A stretch of 64,000 nucleotides of DNA, from assembly GCA_920105625.2 (NCBI GenBank), contig OV050032.1:198283291-198347290 (forward strand). Reading direction: 5' to 3'. Shown one piece after another: positions 10,031 to 21,300 of this stretch. Each line of letters opens with the position of its first letter. Within the stretch, counting starts at the first letter, position 1. Position numbers and translations under genes: made by a program. The notes beneath the pieces are model-generated. The model ran no database searches. It was given only the letters and a program-made list of their open reading frames with translations, and was not told the origin of the DNA. Source of the stretch: Clusia tigrina. Taxonomy: Eukaryota > Arthropoda > Insecta > Diptera > Clusiidae.

Positions 10031-11832
10031 ACTCGTGTTTAGTGTTATTTCTCTCCTCTCCTGGTTTGCAAGGGAAACGCCACAAGAGGAGTTGTTCGGC
10101 TTTCTCGCCAAATCTCTCTGCTCTGCTCTTCTTCTTTTCTTTGTTCTGCTTATCTTCTTTTGTAGTTCGAGGATTGGCCCACATTTCGCTCACTGCTCTT
10201 TGGATTCTTATTACGAATGTTATTAAACACAGTTCAGGAGTACTTTTCCAGCTCATGTGGGTAATCCATTCAACAACATCCGAAGACAGTTTGTCTTGCT
10301 GCCGCACTCTCCTCCATCAGTGTCCATGGACACTATTGTAATGGGTACTTTAAGGAGCATCTGAAATTCATGGCGGATGCATTGATTTTCTTCAGCAGGA
10401 CAATCGAAGTGCGTCACAGTCGCATTTTCTTGTCTTTCCGGGCGCATTGCATTGCTTGCTGCATTCATTCGCTTCGTTCTCTCAGATAACAAGAACAGTC
10501 CAAATGGACCTGGATGCGAATTCAAAAGCGGAAGGAGTGGAAAAATGTGCGCTATTTTATTTTATTGCATTTTCTTTTTACTCCGTTTATTTTTGCTCGT
10601 TTGACTGTGAATTGGAATTTCAGTTATTTTTATTGGAATTCTGTGAGCTCGTTCACAGGACACTGGGACGAGCTGGCGGACGTTTCGTTTCACTTTGGCG
10701 CATTCAATGTCCCATTGTGAGCGAACAGTTGTTCATGTGGGTCACAATCATTTAAAGCTTCGCATGTGTACTCACTCCTGCTGAGAAGCCGAAGCGACTG
10801 CAGCAGATCAATCGATTTCGTAGCATGCCTGGACTGGATGTGCCAGGATTCATTGAAAGAAAATTTGCCAATTCGTATTTGAAGCGACTCTGCTCGCCAT
10901 ATCTTAGATTCAAGTGGCATAAATTCAATATAATTGAAGTTCCAAATAATGCAAATAAGAAATCCCATTCGTAAGCATTAATTTAATGCTGAGGAAATTG
11001 AGTTCGATCACTGGATTGTGAGAAGTAATTCAAAAACAATTGTTTGATAATTTAACTTTAATCAAAGTTGACTAATTTAAGAACTATTAACTTAGGAATA
11101 AGCTAATAAAATTTACTTTCGACACAGTTAGCAGCATTTTAACAAGCTTTACTATAACACTCTTAAAGCGTCTGCTTCCAAGTTCGAACTGTTCAACAAC
11201 CTAACATGACAACTGCCTTTTTATTTATGTTCGTGGATGATTTCGAGGGCAGACTAACGCTTTCCAGATATAAGTCAAAAAAGAGAGTTTAATTTATTAA
11301 TAAATGAATAAATAAGCATTGATGACTCCTTCTCTAGTGGTAGGTCAATATTCAACTAGGACCTTCGAGCCAATAATGACGATGATGACTCCTTCTTTGT
11401 GACTCTCCCTTTGTGTCTCGTTGCTTACAGCTTTTCACACTTGACTTTCTATTAAAAACTCATAGCTTTTTATCATTTATCCATGTTTAGTATGAATGAC
11501 GAGATGGCTTCTTCGTAAGAATCTTATACGATGATGTCCTGACCATGGCTAAAGTAAAGCGATTGATTTAAACTCCAATTTCTGACCTCCAACTGGTAAA
11601 AATTGTATCTGAGATCGATGTGAACAGAACAGATTTGAAATGTACAAAATATGGTCTCATTGGTGGCACTTTAAGCTGACTCCTTTTCACCTTGCGTCAT
11701 TCTGTCCTTCACTCACATTTCGGTGCCTCATACCCAAGTGTCCTTTATCCTTTTAACTGTGTTACGAGTACTCTACCAAATATCCTTAATACCAAAATAT
11801 TCTTCAATCTATCAACCGTATTTTCTTTTATA
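10031..11832. other. Single-copy island, no gene called
   Basis: The sequence is complex and non-repetitive, unlike its flanks. Open frames exist on both strands (for example 10253-10525 on -, 10447-10755 on +). None combines a good start, splice sites and a recognisable domain. The island is most likely intronic or regulatory DNA. Confidence 0.4.
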
Positions 11833-11985
11833 CGGATGAGTGTATGTGGATGAGTGTATATGGATAAGTGTATATGGATGAGTGTATATGGATGAGTGTA
11901 TATGGATGAGTGTATGTGGAAGAATGTCTATGAGTGCGTGTGTGTGTGTGCGAGTGTGTGTAGGTGTGTTCGATTTCTAGTGTCT
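11833..11985. repeat. 12-bp array and GT-rich microsatellite
   Basis: About eight copies of a unit like GGATGAGTGTAT run from 11833 to about 11930. They grade into a (GTGT)n-rich stretch with GTGTGTGTGTGCGAGTGTGT. Confidence 0.9.
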
Positions 11986-13399
11986 GTGTGTGTGAGTGCT
12001 TCATAAGACAATATTTGACACACTTCCACAACTCGGCACTGTTGCTCATTGTCATAAAACTGGCACTTTGATTGCTCATCTCGCATTTACGTGCACCAAT
12101 TCGTTGTACCTACTCTAGTCCTGGCAGTAGTCCTTAAAAATTCATTGTGCGACTTGCTGCATGGCACGTTTTAAATATTCATATGCCTGTGTGAGCATAT
12201 TGAGTGTATATGGAGGGTGACTACGGTACGGCAAAGTAGCCTACAAGGACATTTCAATGTCATTTCAGACCTGTCACATTCACTCACAATCGTAGGCATC
12301 AATTTAACTAATTTGAAGCTATTGAGCAGCACAACAATTTTTGTGGACAAGCGGAATTTTAGATCCACTCCGATAAATACCTTACAAGCTGCCAAACTGC
12401 ATAGACAAGGACTTTCGTTTCCCCTTCAGTCAGTGACCTGCGGGAGGCAATTTTATAAACACGAATGAATGGGACGTTTAGTCATTCTTTGGCAGCATGT
12501 CGATAACAAACTCTGCCAGTCCGACGAAGATGCCTTTCGTACGTTTCTGAAACCTCTTCTTGAGTGCTGATGAAGAAGCCAGTTTTGGGAAGCAACAAGG
12601 AATCGTACGGAACCGAAGGAATTGCACGAAAATCATCCTTCAAAGGTGGTTTCATTTATCATAGTAGAAGAGTTGCTTCATTTCATTGTGGAGGAATGCA
12701 AGTGGTTCATATCCTTTTCACTAATTGGAGGACTACTCTGGATTTTTTGTTATGCGGATAATGACTTTAGCTGTATATAAATACAATTGTGGTCGTTCTG
12801 GCTACAATGGTCACATTTGCTGCATCCCCAGCCTTTCTTAACTATCCTTCACTTTCATCGCTATGTCGGAAAATGTCCATTCTAACCATGGAATATAATA
12901 TGATTGGTTAATAAGTGACTGCAGAAGGTTTGCTCTTCCAAGCGTTGATCCACGATCGACTCAAATACGACGTATGAAGCTTTGTGTGTTTTGTTAGGCT
13001 GGAACTGGACTGGAAGATTCTACAATATACAGACACAAAGTTGCTTAAGCACTGCGATTCCATGCATACGCAAATTAGCTTGAACAATTTTCCCTCACAC
13101 ATACTCGAAATTTGTGTGAAAGGTGGACCCTTGGATCCTTCTTGCATAGTCCTTCTTAAATAGTGGTTGAATTCACTCATCTGTAATCTAAAGTATATTG
13201 ACAACATGTTAAACAATTGACTCTGTTTCTTTGAAACTAAAACTTTACTTAGCTTCTAAGTTCCTCAAGGACTATTTAACTCCTTATTATTTTCCCTAAT
13301 GTCAAAGAATGCCTTTTTACACGTATTTTTCAACTATTTTTTTTTTTGCTTATCCTTCTTTATTTTACCTCATCTGGGCCCATACAAGATCCTACATAT
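11986..13399. other. Single-copy island, no gene called
   Basis: This is mostly unique DNA with a T-rich run near 13340-13350. Frames at 12217-12468 (+) and 12908-13216 (-) are open for 83-102 codons, but I see no domain, start context or splice support. Confidence 0.4.
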
Positions 13400-13735
13400 C
13401 AGGCTACATGCTAAGGGACACCAAAGGTCTTGCTGATCATCTCCGAAACAGTCAATCCAATAATCCTATCTACGTACACCAAAGGCCTTGCTGATCACCT
13501 CCGAATCAGTCAATCCAATAATCCTATCTACGAACACCAAAGGCCTTGCTGATCACCTCCGAATCAGTCAATCCAATAATCCTATCTACGAACACCAAAG
13601 ACCTTCCTGCTCACCTACGAATTAGTCAATCAATATCCTATCCCATGATCCTATCTACGGACACCAAAGGCCTTCCTGATCACCTACGAATCAGTCAATC
13701 AATATCCTATCCAATAATCCTATCCACTTAATCCA
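13400..13735. repeat. 58-bp tandem array, about 6 copies
   Basis: The unit contains CACCAAAGGCCTTGCTGATC and CGAATCAGTCAATCC. The first copies differ by single bases; the last two carry a short extra segment, TATCCTATCCCATGA. Confidence 0.95.
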
Positions 13736-13764
13736 CTTCCATTCTACTGGACTCCAAATTCTTC

Positions 13765-13895
13765 ATTTTTCTGAAACTTCCTCATATAATTCAGAGCAAG
13801 TTCTGGTTATTTGTTCCCAGCCTTAGCACATCGCTACCTATAAGGCTTTCTCCTCCTCATACAATTTAGAGCAAGTTTTGGTTGTCACAACCCTA
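13765..13895. repeat. Two-copy tandem duplication of about 60 bp
   Basis: CCTCATATAATTCAGAGCAA and CCTCATACAATTTAGAGCAA begin two copies that continue into AGTTCTGGTT / AGTTTTGGTT. Confidence 0.75.
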
Positions 13896-14024
13896 CCAAA
13901 TAACTCTCCATAATCATTGCTGATATGTACGAGTATACTAGGACTATATCTCTGATTTCCGAGTTGGTGAATCTACCCGCCAAACCCACCACGAAAGTGT
14001 CCTCTAAGACTCTAAGTATGTGTA

Positions 14025-14180
14025 ATTACTCCACAGACTTCTGAGATTCATAAAAGACTCAAAGAAGTTTGAAAAGAGGAAACTTCCATAGGCTTACAGT
14101 ACAATGGGCTTCAATGCCTGAGTGCTTGGAGACCTCCTTCTTCGGCCTGCCCCTCTTCCATCCATCTATCTACGTATAAT
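14025..14180 (+). mobile_element. 3' end of a non-LTR retrotransposon (family S)
   Basis: The segment CTGAGATTCATAAAAGACTC followed by TGCCTGAGTGCTTGGAGACC matches, on the same element strand, the - strand copies at 26200-26440 and 61200-61760. In the last of these a longer reading ends in RHLRFIKESEKLAG, a typical non-LTR ORF2 C-terminus. This is a short, 5'-truncated copy. Confidence 0.65.
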
Positions 14181-14209
14181 TAATGAACAAAAAAGGTTCC
14201 ATTTCACTT

Positions 14210-15321
14210 AATTTTCATTTGCTTTTTCCAATACTGGAAGTGTGGGTTGCGCCCACTGGTTTTTCTTCTGAACGATACGATAAGAGGAAAACTTCATCTC
14301 AATCAGAGAACATTTCCATATCATAGTTCGATCTTAACTGTTGTCTTTAACGATGTGTTTACAACGCTACGCAGAGAGTGGAACGACTTTCTGATGAGTT
14401 GGGAAGGCAAACTAAACATAAAACGCCACCAAATTGTTAAAACAAATGTTCAAATGCAAATCAGTACCATTTTGAGACTGCTGCTGTCAAGCCAGAGCCG
14501 GAGATCTCTTTTGCATACTAATGCAACACCAACTGAAGTGCTCACCCTACTGCCTTCCTAGCAGTGCCACCTGTTAATGAGTGCCATTGATCAAAGCCAA
14601 TTAGGCGAGGCCTGAGAGTGTGCGTAAAGAAAGCGACGAAGGAAGCCACGCAGAGGGAAGCAAAGATTTAATGACACTTTTCTTCTCTTCTGTTTTGTGA
14701 GACTTGATTGCTTTGGACACAGTTTGGAAACTTCAAAATATGCCTCCAAACTTATTCAAATTTAAACTATCCATTAAAAGCGAAAATGACGAGGCCAACT
14801 CAATACGGTGGGTAGGAGAGGGCTGTCCAATTGGGACATTAAATATACGAATTAGCCCACTGAGTATTTTGGCTTGCCAAGTTATCACTCTTGGGAATTA
14901 TTATAGGGGAAATTCAAGCGTTCATAAACCTCTCCAACTGGCTTTAAGAGCCGGACCACAACAATATTCCAATTGCAAAAGAAACTAAGAGAGCGGTGGC
15001 AAAACGGCGCAGCTGCTCTAATTGGATGAGGAATGAGGATGGATGAGCGGCTGCAACCCACTAACCAACCAATTGAAACCACTTCCAGGAGCACTGTTGA
15101 GATACGCCAAAAATCCAACTCTGTGGTATTCGAAACGATGCCAATTCCTCGCGTAATACTCGATCAAACGAAGACGGCGCCACCGTTGCTGCAAGAGGGT
15201 CCCTGGCGTTCATGGGAACTGGTAATGTCGCAGACCTTCACCTGCAGACATTTTCGAAAACAAGCCGACCTTCATTCTTAGAATAACGGACGATATGATC
15301 CTTTTGCCTCGGCAACGATCA
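14210..15321. other. Single-copy island
   Basis: The DNA is complex and GC-richer between 14580 and 15280, with no repeat. It contains the ORF at 15033-15281, described separately. The frame at 14247-14561 starts at TTG and is not supported. The rest could be exon, UTR or regulatory DNA. Confidence 0.4.
15033..15281 (+). CDS. Possible small ORF or exon, unrecognised
   Basis: A true ATG opens 82 codons ending at TAG. The middle (EIRQKSNSVVFETMPIPRVI) has mixed, protein-like composition, and a GTAATG donor-like site lies at about 15221. The other strand is also open over much of the same stretch, so chance is a real alternative. There is no signal peptide, helix or known domain. Confidence 0.2.
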   Translation: MRMDERLQPTNQPIETTSRSTVEIRQKSNSVVFETMPIPRVILDQTKTAPPLLQEGPWRSWELVMSQTFTCRHFRKQADLHS

Positions 15322-15365
15322 CTTCACTGATTCACTAATTCACCGATTCACTGATTCACTGATTG
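15322..15365. repeat. 10-bp short tandem array
   Basis: Four to five copies of TTCACTGATT, with single-base variants, lie end to end. Confidence 0.8.
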
Positions 15366-15499
15366 ACCCTTTCAACATTTGGAAACTGATCTCCCCAAAA
15401 TTTTAGCCAAAAAGAATCATTTCCAGTGAAGACATTTTCCTTGAATAACTTCGGCAATAGATTAAATTGACGAACTCCGAGGGGCTTAACCCATCCAAG

Positions 15500-15575
15500 C
15501 GGCTTTTTTTACTGAGTCTGAGTATCTTCGGCGGCTCCCCGGTCTACCCCACTTCTGTCTTCTATCTGAGTATCC
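15500..15575 (+). mobile_element. Fragment of the family S 3' UTR
   Basis: CTTCGGCGGCTCCCCGGTCT followed by ACCCCACTTCTGTCTT resembles the reverse complement of 61260-61310. It is a short relic. Confidence 0.5.
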
Positions 15576-16040
15576 AGAAAAACTGAATCTTCACTGTCAA
15601 TGGTGATCGACTATATCTTCTTTGAGGAGAAGCGAGGATCAGTTTTGACAAATCACAATAAAAGGTATCACACGATGCGTTGTGAAGTGTTATGACCCCT
15701 TTTGTAAGACATGTTTTCCGAGGAAGATGGCGCTAAAAGACGATAAATTCAGAGCTATGACAATTTCCGCGAAAATATGACGTCATCTGACCACCAACAA
15801 GCTGCGGTTTGAGCAATGGACCTCTCTATTAGGCACTAAGATCGTGTGAGTTGACTTTTATTACTTCTTGGTGTGGAGCTTCCTGTAGTTGCAGAAGACC
15901 CTTGCATAAATTTTGGCTATAAAAGCCAATATTATGCGAGTTAATCATGATATTCGACCATATACCAAAAATAGAACGAAGTTTGGATTTCCAGCCATGA
16001 TGGCAAACTACAGATACTAATTGTACTTAACGCAGTCTAT
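15576..16040. other. Spacer, nothing recognised
   Basis: About 460 bases of unique DNA without a supported gene or repeat. Confidence 0.4.
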
Positions 16041-17150
16041 TGTTCTCCAGATAGCCTCCAAGATAGCCTCCAAGATGGCCTCCCAGATAGCCTGCAAGAT
16101 AGCCTCCAAGATAGCCTCCAAGATAGCCTCCAAGATGGCCTCCCAGATAGCCTGCAAGATAGCCTCCAAGATAGCCTCCAAGATAGTCTCCAAGATAGCC
16201 TCCAAGATAGCCTCCAAGATGGCCTCCCAGATAGCCTGCAAGATAGCCTCCAAGATAGCCTCCAAGATGGCCTCCAAGATAGCCTCCAAGATAGCCTCCA
16301 AGATGGCCTCCCAGATAGCCTGCAAGATAGCCTCCAAGACGGCCTCCAAGATAGTCTCCAAGATAGCCTCCAAGATGGCCTCCAAGATAGCCACCAAGGT
16401 AGCCTCCAAGATAGCCTCCAAGATAGCCTCCAATACGGCCTCCAAGATAGCCTCCAAGATAGCCTCCAAGATAGCCTCCAAGATGGCCTCCAAGATAGCC
16501 TCCAAGATGGCCTCCCAGATAGCCTGCAAGATAGCCTCCAAGATAGCCTCCAAGATAGCCTCCAAGATAGCCTCGAAGATAGCCTCCAAGATGGCCTCCC
16601 AGATAGCCTCCAAGATAGCCTCCAAGGTAGCCTCCAAGATAGCCTCCAAGATGGCCTCCAAGATAGCCTCCAAGATAGCCTCCAAGATAGCCTCCAAGAT
16701 AGCCTCCAAGATGGCCTCCCAGATAGCCTGCAAGATAGCCTGCAAGATAGCCTCCAAGATAGCCTCCAAGATAGCCTCCAAGATAGCCTCGAAGATAGCC
16801 TCCAAGATGGCCTCCCAGATAGCCTCCAAGATAGCCTCCAAGGTAGCCTCCAAGATAGCCTCCAAGATGGCCTCCAAGATAGCCTCCAAGATAGCCTCCA
16901 AGATAGCCTCCAAGATAGCCTCCAAGATGGCCTCCCAGATAGCCTGCAAGATAGCCTCCAAGATAGCCTCCAAGATGGCCTCCAAGATAGCCTGCAAGAT
17001 AGCCTCCAAGATAGCCTCCAAGATGGCCTCCAAGATAGCCTCCAAGGTAGTCTTCAAGATAGCCTCCAAGATAGCTTCCAAGATAGCCTTCAAGAAAGCC
17101 TCAAAGATAACCTCCAAGATAGCTTTCAAGATAGCCTCCAAGATAGCCAC
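16041..17150. repeat. 12-bp tandem array with 216-bp higher-order repeats
   Basis: The unit is AAGATAGCCTCC, with variants GATGGCCTCC, CAGATAGCC and GATAGCCTGC, in about 92 copies. Markers CCTCGAAG (16571 and 16787) and AAGGTAG (16624 and 16840) recur 216 bp apart, which equals 18 units, so an 18-unit block was duplicated. Because 12 is a multiple of 3 and the unit lacks stops, long frames exist on both strands (KIAS-type on +, EAIL-type on -). I interpret these as by-products of the repeat, not genes. Confidence 0.95.
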
Positions 17151-17157
17151 GGGCTTG

Positions 17158-17266
17158 TGCTCTAAAATGCTTCTTTCTACAAAATCTTTTCTCTTCGAGT
17201 CGAAGGCGTCTGTAGCTAGTACTCATTCCCCCAACACCTTGAAGTCATAATTAACTATGGTGTAAG

Positions 17267-17297
<31 letters not shown>

Positions 17298-17299
17298 CT
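17158..17299 (+). repeat. SINE body and tail, copy 3, with (TAA)n tail
   Basis: AAAATGCTTCTTTCTACAAA, then CGAAGGCGTCTGTAGCTAGT and ACTCATTCCCCCAACACC, correspond to the body and tail of the SINE copies at 5391-5775. The copy ends in (TAA)n at about 17268-17298. The tRNA-like head is missing; the 12-bp array abuts it instead. Confidence 0.6.
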
Positions 17300-17309
17300 C
17301 TCCCAAGAT

Positions 17310-18102
17310 ACTCAGTAACTCAGTGACTGAATTGCAATTCACACAATTCTTCACATCAGTAGGGACCAAATTTTCGGTAGCAGGCCATTATAAATCGAAG
17401 CATACTTTTTGGGGCTCCATGTTAATAGATCCCAAACGCAAACAACTGTTCTCTGCGTTATTGAAGCGGTGCTCTAGCCCAGATTTCGTGTCTGCAGGAC
17501 AACCGACACTGGCCTACTAATTTTGCTCGACCTCTTCGATTTTGGCATATCCAGTGAGATTGATCGATACTTGCAAGCTGCTGAATCGTGTTTAGAGTTC
17601 TCTTCTCATCATTCACCAATGATTATATGTCTACATATTCGATAAGAAAACAGCTCAGCTAACTAATAAAATACCAAACTGTCTCAGGTACCGCCCATAT
17701 GTAAGAAGTCATATAAACATTGGGGTCCTCGACTAAAGAGCTCAAGCGAAATTGACTCCGAACTTTTGCCTATCAACCCAGTGCAGCAGCCTTTTGCCAA
17801 TCAACCCAGTGCAGCAGCCATTTGCCTATCAACTCAGTGCAACACTCCAGCAGCCTCATTATCCCACCCCACAACAACTCGTACATCATCCTTAGTTATC
17901 GATAATTTCGTTAAGGAGAAATGCTCTTAAGAAGAGAGTGGCAACAGAATAGATCACCCTACGCCAAGCAGAAGTTAGTAAAAGACTTCGATATTGATGG
18001 TGGGGTTCCACAAGGTAGTGTTCTCCTGTTATTCACTACAGACCCCTCCACCGGTGATCCATCTAGTCACTTCAACATTCGCTGGCGTCACTGCTGTTCT
18101 TA
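17310..18102 (+). pseudogene. Jockey-type ORF2, endonuclease and RT fragments
   Basis: From 17323 the frame reads KFSVAGHYKSKHTFWGS and then DFVSAGQPTLAY, the AP-endonuclease block of jockey-clade elements (family form 'GDYNAKHTxWGS'). At about 17995-18090 it reads GVPQGSVL and then a block matching 'TFADDTAVLS', with the catalytic YADD/FADD motif damaged (FAGVTAVLS). Stops separate the blocks, and most of the fingers and palm are deleted. The copy continues after the inserted MITE at 18477. It is a dead copy of an element that would have encoded endonuclease plus reverse transcriptase. Confidence 0.7.
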
Positions 18103-18474
18103 GTAAGCAATCCAATAGCAATTCAATAGTGACTTCGAATCGCTTTGAGGAGCATTTGAAGGGAATAGAAGTGTGCCTGGGAGGAATAACAACATTGCTT
18201 AGTGTACTCCCATGGCATGTTTCTTTCCTCAGTGTAAGTGTAACATGAACGCTCTTTTCAGAGAACACAGAGAAAGGAAAGTCTTTTTCGCTGCCAGCGT
18301 CCGTAGCGGACACACCACGAGTTTGAGTGGATTCACCACGAGTTTGAGTGGATTCACCACGAATTTTCCTATCTCTGTGTTGTCTGGCTCTTTTGCCTCC
18401 AATTTGCCCGGCACACTTCAAATGCTCCTCAAAGCAATTCGAAGTCACTATTGGATTGCTATTGGATTGCTTTC
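18103..18474. mobile_element. MITE with long terminal inverted repeats (Tc1/mariner-type, TA target)
   Basis: The left end (GTAAGCAATCCAATAGCAAT) matches the reverse complement of the right end (GAAAGCAATCCAATAGCAAT). The similarity continues inward for about 65 bases through GACTTCGAATYGCTTTGAGG. TA flanks both ends (18101-18102 and 18475-18476), the expected duplication for Tc1/mariner insertions. It lies inside the jockey RT and carries a hAT-type MITE at 18259-18386. Without that passenger it is about 236 bp and has no coding capacity. Confidence 0.75.
18259..18386. mobile_element. hAT-type MITE, copy 1
   Basis: CAGAGAACACAGAGAAAGG at the left end matches the reverse complement of the right end with few changes. 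The insertion is flanked by an exact 8-bp duplication, GCTCTTTT, at 18251-18258 and 18387-18394, which is diagnostic of hAT-like integration. The interior has CTTTTTCGCTGCC and a short tandem CACCACGAGTTTGAGTGGAT expansion. A second copy in reverse orientation is at 36888-37037. Confidence 0.85.
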
Positions 18475-18476
18475 TA

Positions 18477-18770
18477 GACCCTAGTCACTCGACTTACATG
18501 GCGGAACCATATTGAGGCGTAAAGAATGCAGATAAGGCTCATAAAATACATTGGCTACTGGAATGGACAGATACTAAATTGCCTCCGGAAGTATCACTGA
18601 ACAGTAATACATACTTTATATGTAACTATAAACACATCTTTACCCGGCATGCCCACTTTCTTACATAACCAACGCTTCCTCCACATCAAGTACTCACTAC
18701 AATTTGCGAGTCGAGCTCAATTATTCGTGTACAACTTGCTTATTGGAAGGAGTTTTTAAAAACAAATACC
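18477..18770 (+). pseudogene. Jockey-type ORF2 continuation after the MITE
   Basis: The reading LVTRLTWRNHIEA followed by MQIRLIKYIGYW resembles the RT thumb of jockey-like elements ('LDxRLTWxxHI ... QxYWLLG'). It continues the segment interrupted at 18102. It decays near 18770. Confidence 0.5.
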
Positions 18771-19904
18771 ATCAATTAACGTGAGGCAAACAAAGTTCCC
18801 GCAACTTGCTGCAAATACTCGCCTGATATGCAAACAGGATAAAGACAATCAATCATAATTGTTATTGTACGAAACTGAAATAACAACCGAGGAAGTGTGA
18901 GCGACGCCACTCTTATCAGCTCGGCACATACGAAGAATAAATATAACTGCCGACACTGCAATTGGCCGCATGCCTGCGTATGGATGCACAGGATGCCATT
19001 TCAAGGCAAGAGCCAAGTACGAGTAATTCGTATTTTTTCGCGCAGCAACACTCGTAGTAGATGCGCTGTTTCCTCTGTGTTTGAGTAGTGCGCTGGCAAT
19101 GCGGTGTCATCACCAGCATTATCAGCATCATCATCGTCGTCGTCAGCAACGTCCTTTCACACATGAAACAAACAAATAAACAAGCCGACAAGCAACAGTT
19201 TTGCTCCGCAACGATAACACGCTAACGAGTTGCCTTCCCGAGACTTACCACAACGATACAACGAGACAATAAGGATACACAATCTAGTTGTGTGTGCCGA
19301 GCATATTGCACGGTGAATTGTGCACACCACATTCGAATAATCATGAATATTACATAAGCCCGTACAGACTGCAGACAATGAGGTAGCAATAATGCGATAA
19401 GCAAACGCAAACAAGGATAACTTCCAGCAGCGCCAGTGAAACCCTTCTGCTGATTGCTGCCTGTTGTATGCATGGAGTATATCCAAAAATAAATTTATCA
19501 AGAGCTGTCAATATCTGTTGGAGATTTCCTCCTTTTTTTCAAATTACTTTTATATTTTTTACATGCTCTTCCAATTTATGCCAATTTCAATGAAAGAAAA
19601 TATGTAGGAATTCAACTGCAAAGAGCATAGCATACTTTTAGGACGTCTCGTATATGCAAATAGTGCTGAGACTTCAATTGCCAGCAACGCAAATTTATAA
19701 TACAAAATTCTGTTTAAATTCATGACAGAAACAAACATCAATTAAGTCGATGGAGGAGTGTGAAGTGCTGGCAGTGGAAGTAGGAGAAGCATTGGCAGTC
19801 AATGTGGGCATCGTAGGAGCTAAAATTGGCCTCAAGTATTTACATGAAGTTTCTGCACAACTTGTTTGTTTTTGTAGTGGTAAAGTCTGCTCAGTAACCA
19901 TGAA
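18771..19904. other. Single-copy island
   Basis: The DNA is complex and unique. On the - strand a true ATG at 19473 opens 83 codons containing a GTAAGT donor-like site near 19245, and on the + strand ATG 19750 opens 67 codons into the next array. Neither shows a domain. I treat the region as intronic or regulatory. Confidence 0.4.
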
Positions 19905-21300
19905 CATACTTGTAGTAGTGGAAGATAGAGTATGTAAGGAAAAAAAGGATTAAGCGGGACAACTTCCTGGATCACCAAATAGTAGTGGAAGACAGAGTAT
20001 GTAGTGAAGAAAAGGATTAAGCGGAAAATCTCCTGAATCACCAAATAGTATTGGAAGATGGAGTATGTAAGGAAAAAAAGGATTAAGCGGAACATCTCCT
20101 GGATCACCAAATAGCAGTGGAAGATAGAGTATGTAGTGAAGAAAAGGATTAAACGGAAAATCTTCTGGATCACCAAATAGTAGTGGAAGATGGAGTATGT
20201 AGTGAAAAAAAGGATTAAGCGGGACAACTTCCTGGATCACCAAATAGCAGTGGAAGACAGAGTATGTAGTGAAGAAAAGGATTAAGCGGGACATCTCCTG
20301 AGTCAGCAAATAGTAGTGGAAGATAGAGTATGCAGTGAAGAAAACGATTTTGCGGAAAATCTCCTGAATCACCAAATAGTAGTGGAAGATGGAGTATGTA
20401 AGGAAAAAAAGGATTAAGCGGGACAACTTCCTGGACCACCAAATAGTAGTGGAAGACAGAGTATGTAGTGAAGAAAAGGATTAAGCGGGACATCTCCTGA
20501 GTCAGCAAATAGTAGTGGAAGATAGAGTATGCAGTGAAGAAAACGATTTTGCGGAAAATCTCCTGAATCACCAAATAGTAGTGGAAGATGGAGTATGTAA
20601 GGAAAAAAAGGATTAAGCGGGACAACTTCCTGGATCACCAAATAGTAGTGGAAGATGGAGTATGTAAGGAAAAAAAGGATTAAGCGGGACAACTTCCTGG
20701 ATCACCAAATAGTAGTGGAAGATGGAGTATGTAAGGAAAAAAAGGATTAAGCGGGACAACTTCCTGGATCACCAAATAGCAGTGGAAGATAGAGTATGTA
20801 GTGAAGAACATTAAGCGGAGAATCTCCTGAATCATCAAATAGTAGTGGAAGATGGAGTATGTAAGGAAAAAAAGGATTAAACGGGACAACTTCCGGGGTC
20901 ACCAAATAGTAGTGGAAGGTGGAGTATGTAAGGAAAAAAAGGATTAAACGGGACAACTTCCGGGGTCACCAAATAGTAGTGGAAGGTGGAGTATGTAGTG
21001 AAGAACATTAAGCGGAGAATCTCCTGAATCATCAAATAGTAGTGGAAGATGGAGTATGTAAGGAAAAAAAGGATTAAGCGGAGAATCTCCTGAATCATCA
21101 AATAGTAGTGGAAGATGGAGTATGTAAGGAAAAAAAGGATTAAACGGGACAACTTCCTGGATCACCAAATAGCAGTGGAAGACAGAGTATGTAGTGAAGA
21201 AAAGGATTAAGCGGGACATCTCCTGAGTCAGCAAATAGTAGTGGTAGATAGAGTATGCAGTGAAGAAACGGATTAAGCGGAAAATCTTCTTGGATCAACA
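19905..21300. repeat. 67-bp tandem array, about 20 copies
   Basis: The unit contains ATCACCAAATAGTAGTGGAA and GGATTAAGCGGGACAACTTC. Variants (AAAATCTCCTGAATC, GACATCTCCTGAGTC, ATTAAGCGGAGAATC) recur in the same order, for example at 20225-20410 and 20425-20600, so multi-unit blocks were copied. Three units make 201 bp, so each - strand frame stays open for long stretches; these peptides (FLTYSIFHYYLVIQE-like) are repeat by-products. Confidence 0.95.

Noticed and set aside
13960..14000. Telomeric or rDNA sequence
   Set aside because: No TTAGG arrays and no rRNA match were seen anywhere in the window.
16017..17250. Frames of 377 (-) and 409 (+) codons
   Set aside because: Both come from a 12-bp repeat whose length is a multiple of three; the peptides are four-residue repeats on overlapping strands, with no start context or domain.
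19222..19473. 83-codon - frame with ATG and an internal GTAAGT
   Set aside because: The donor-like site is suggestive, but several frames are open here and no acceptor or homologue is evident.
19832..21234. Series of 69-158-codon - frames
   Set aside because: Peptides of the 67-bp array, each shifting frame every unit.
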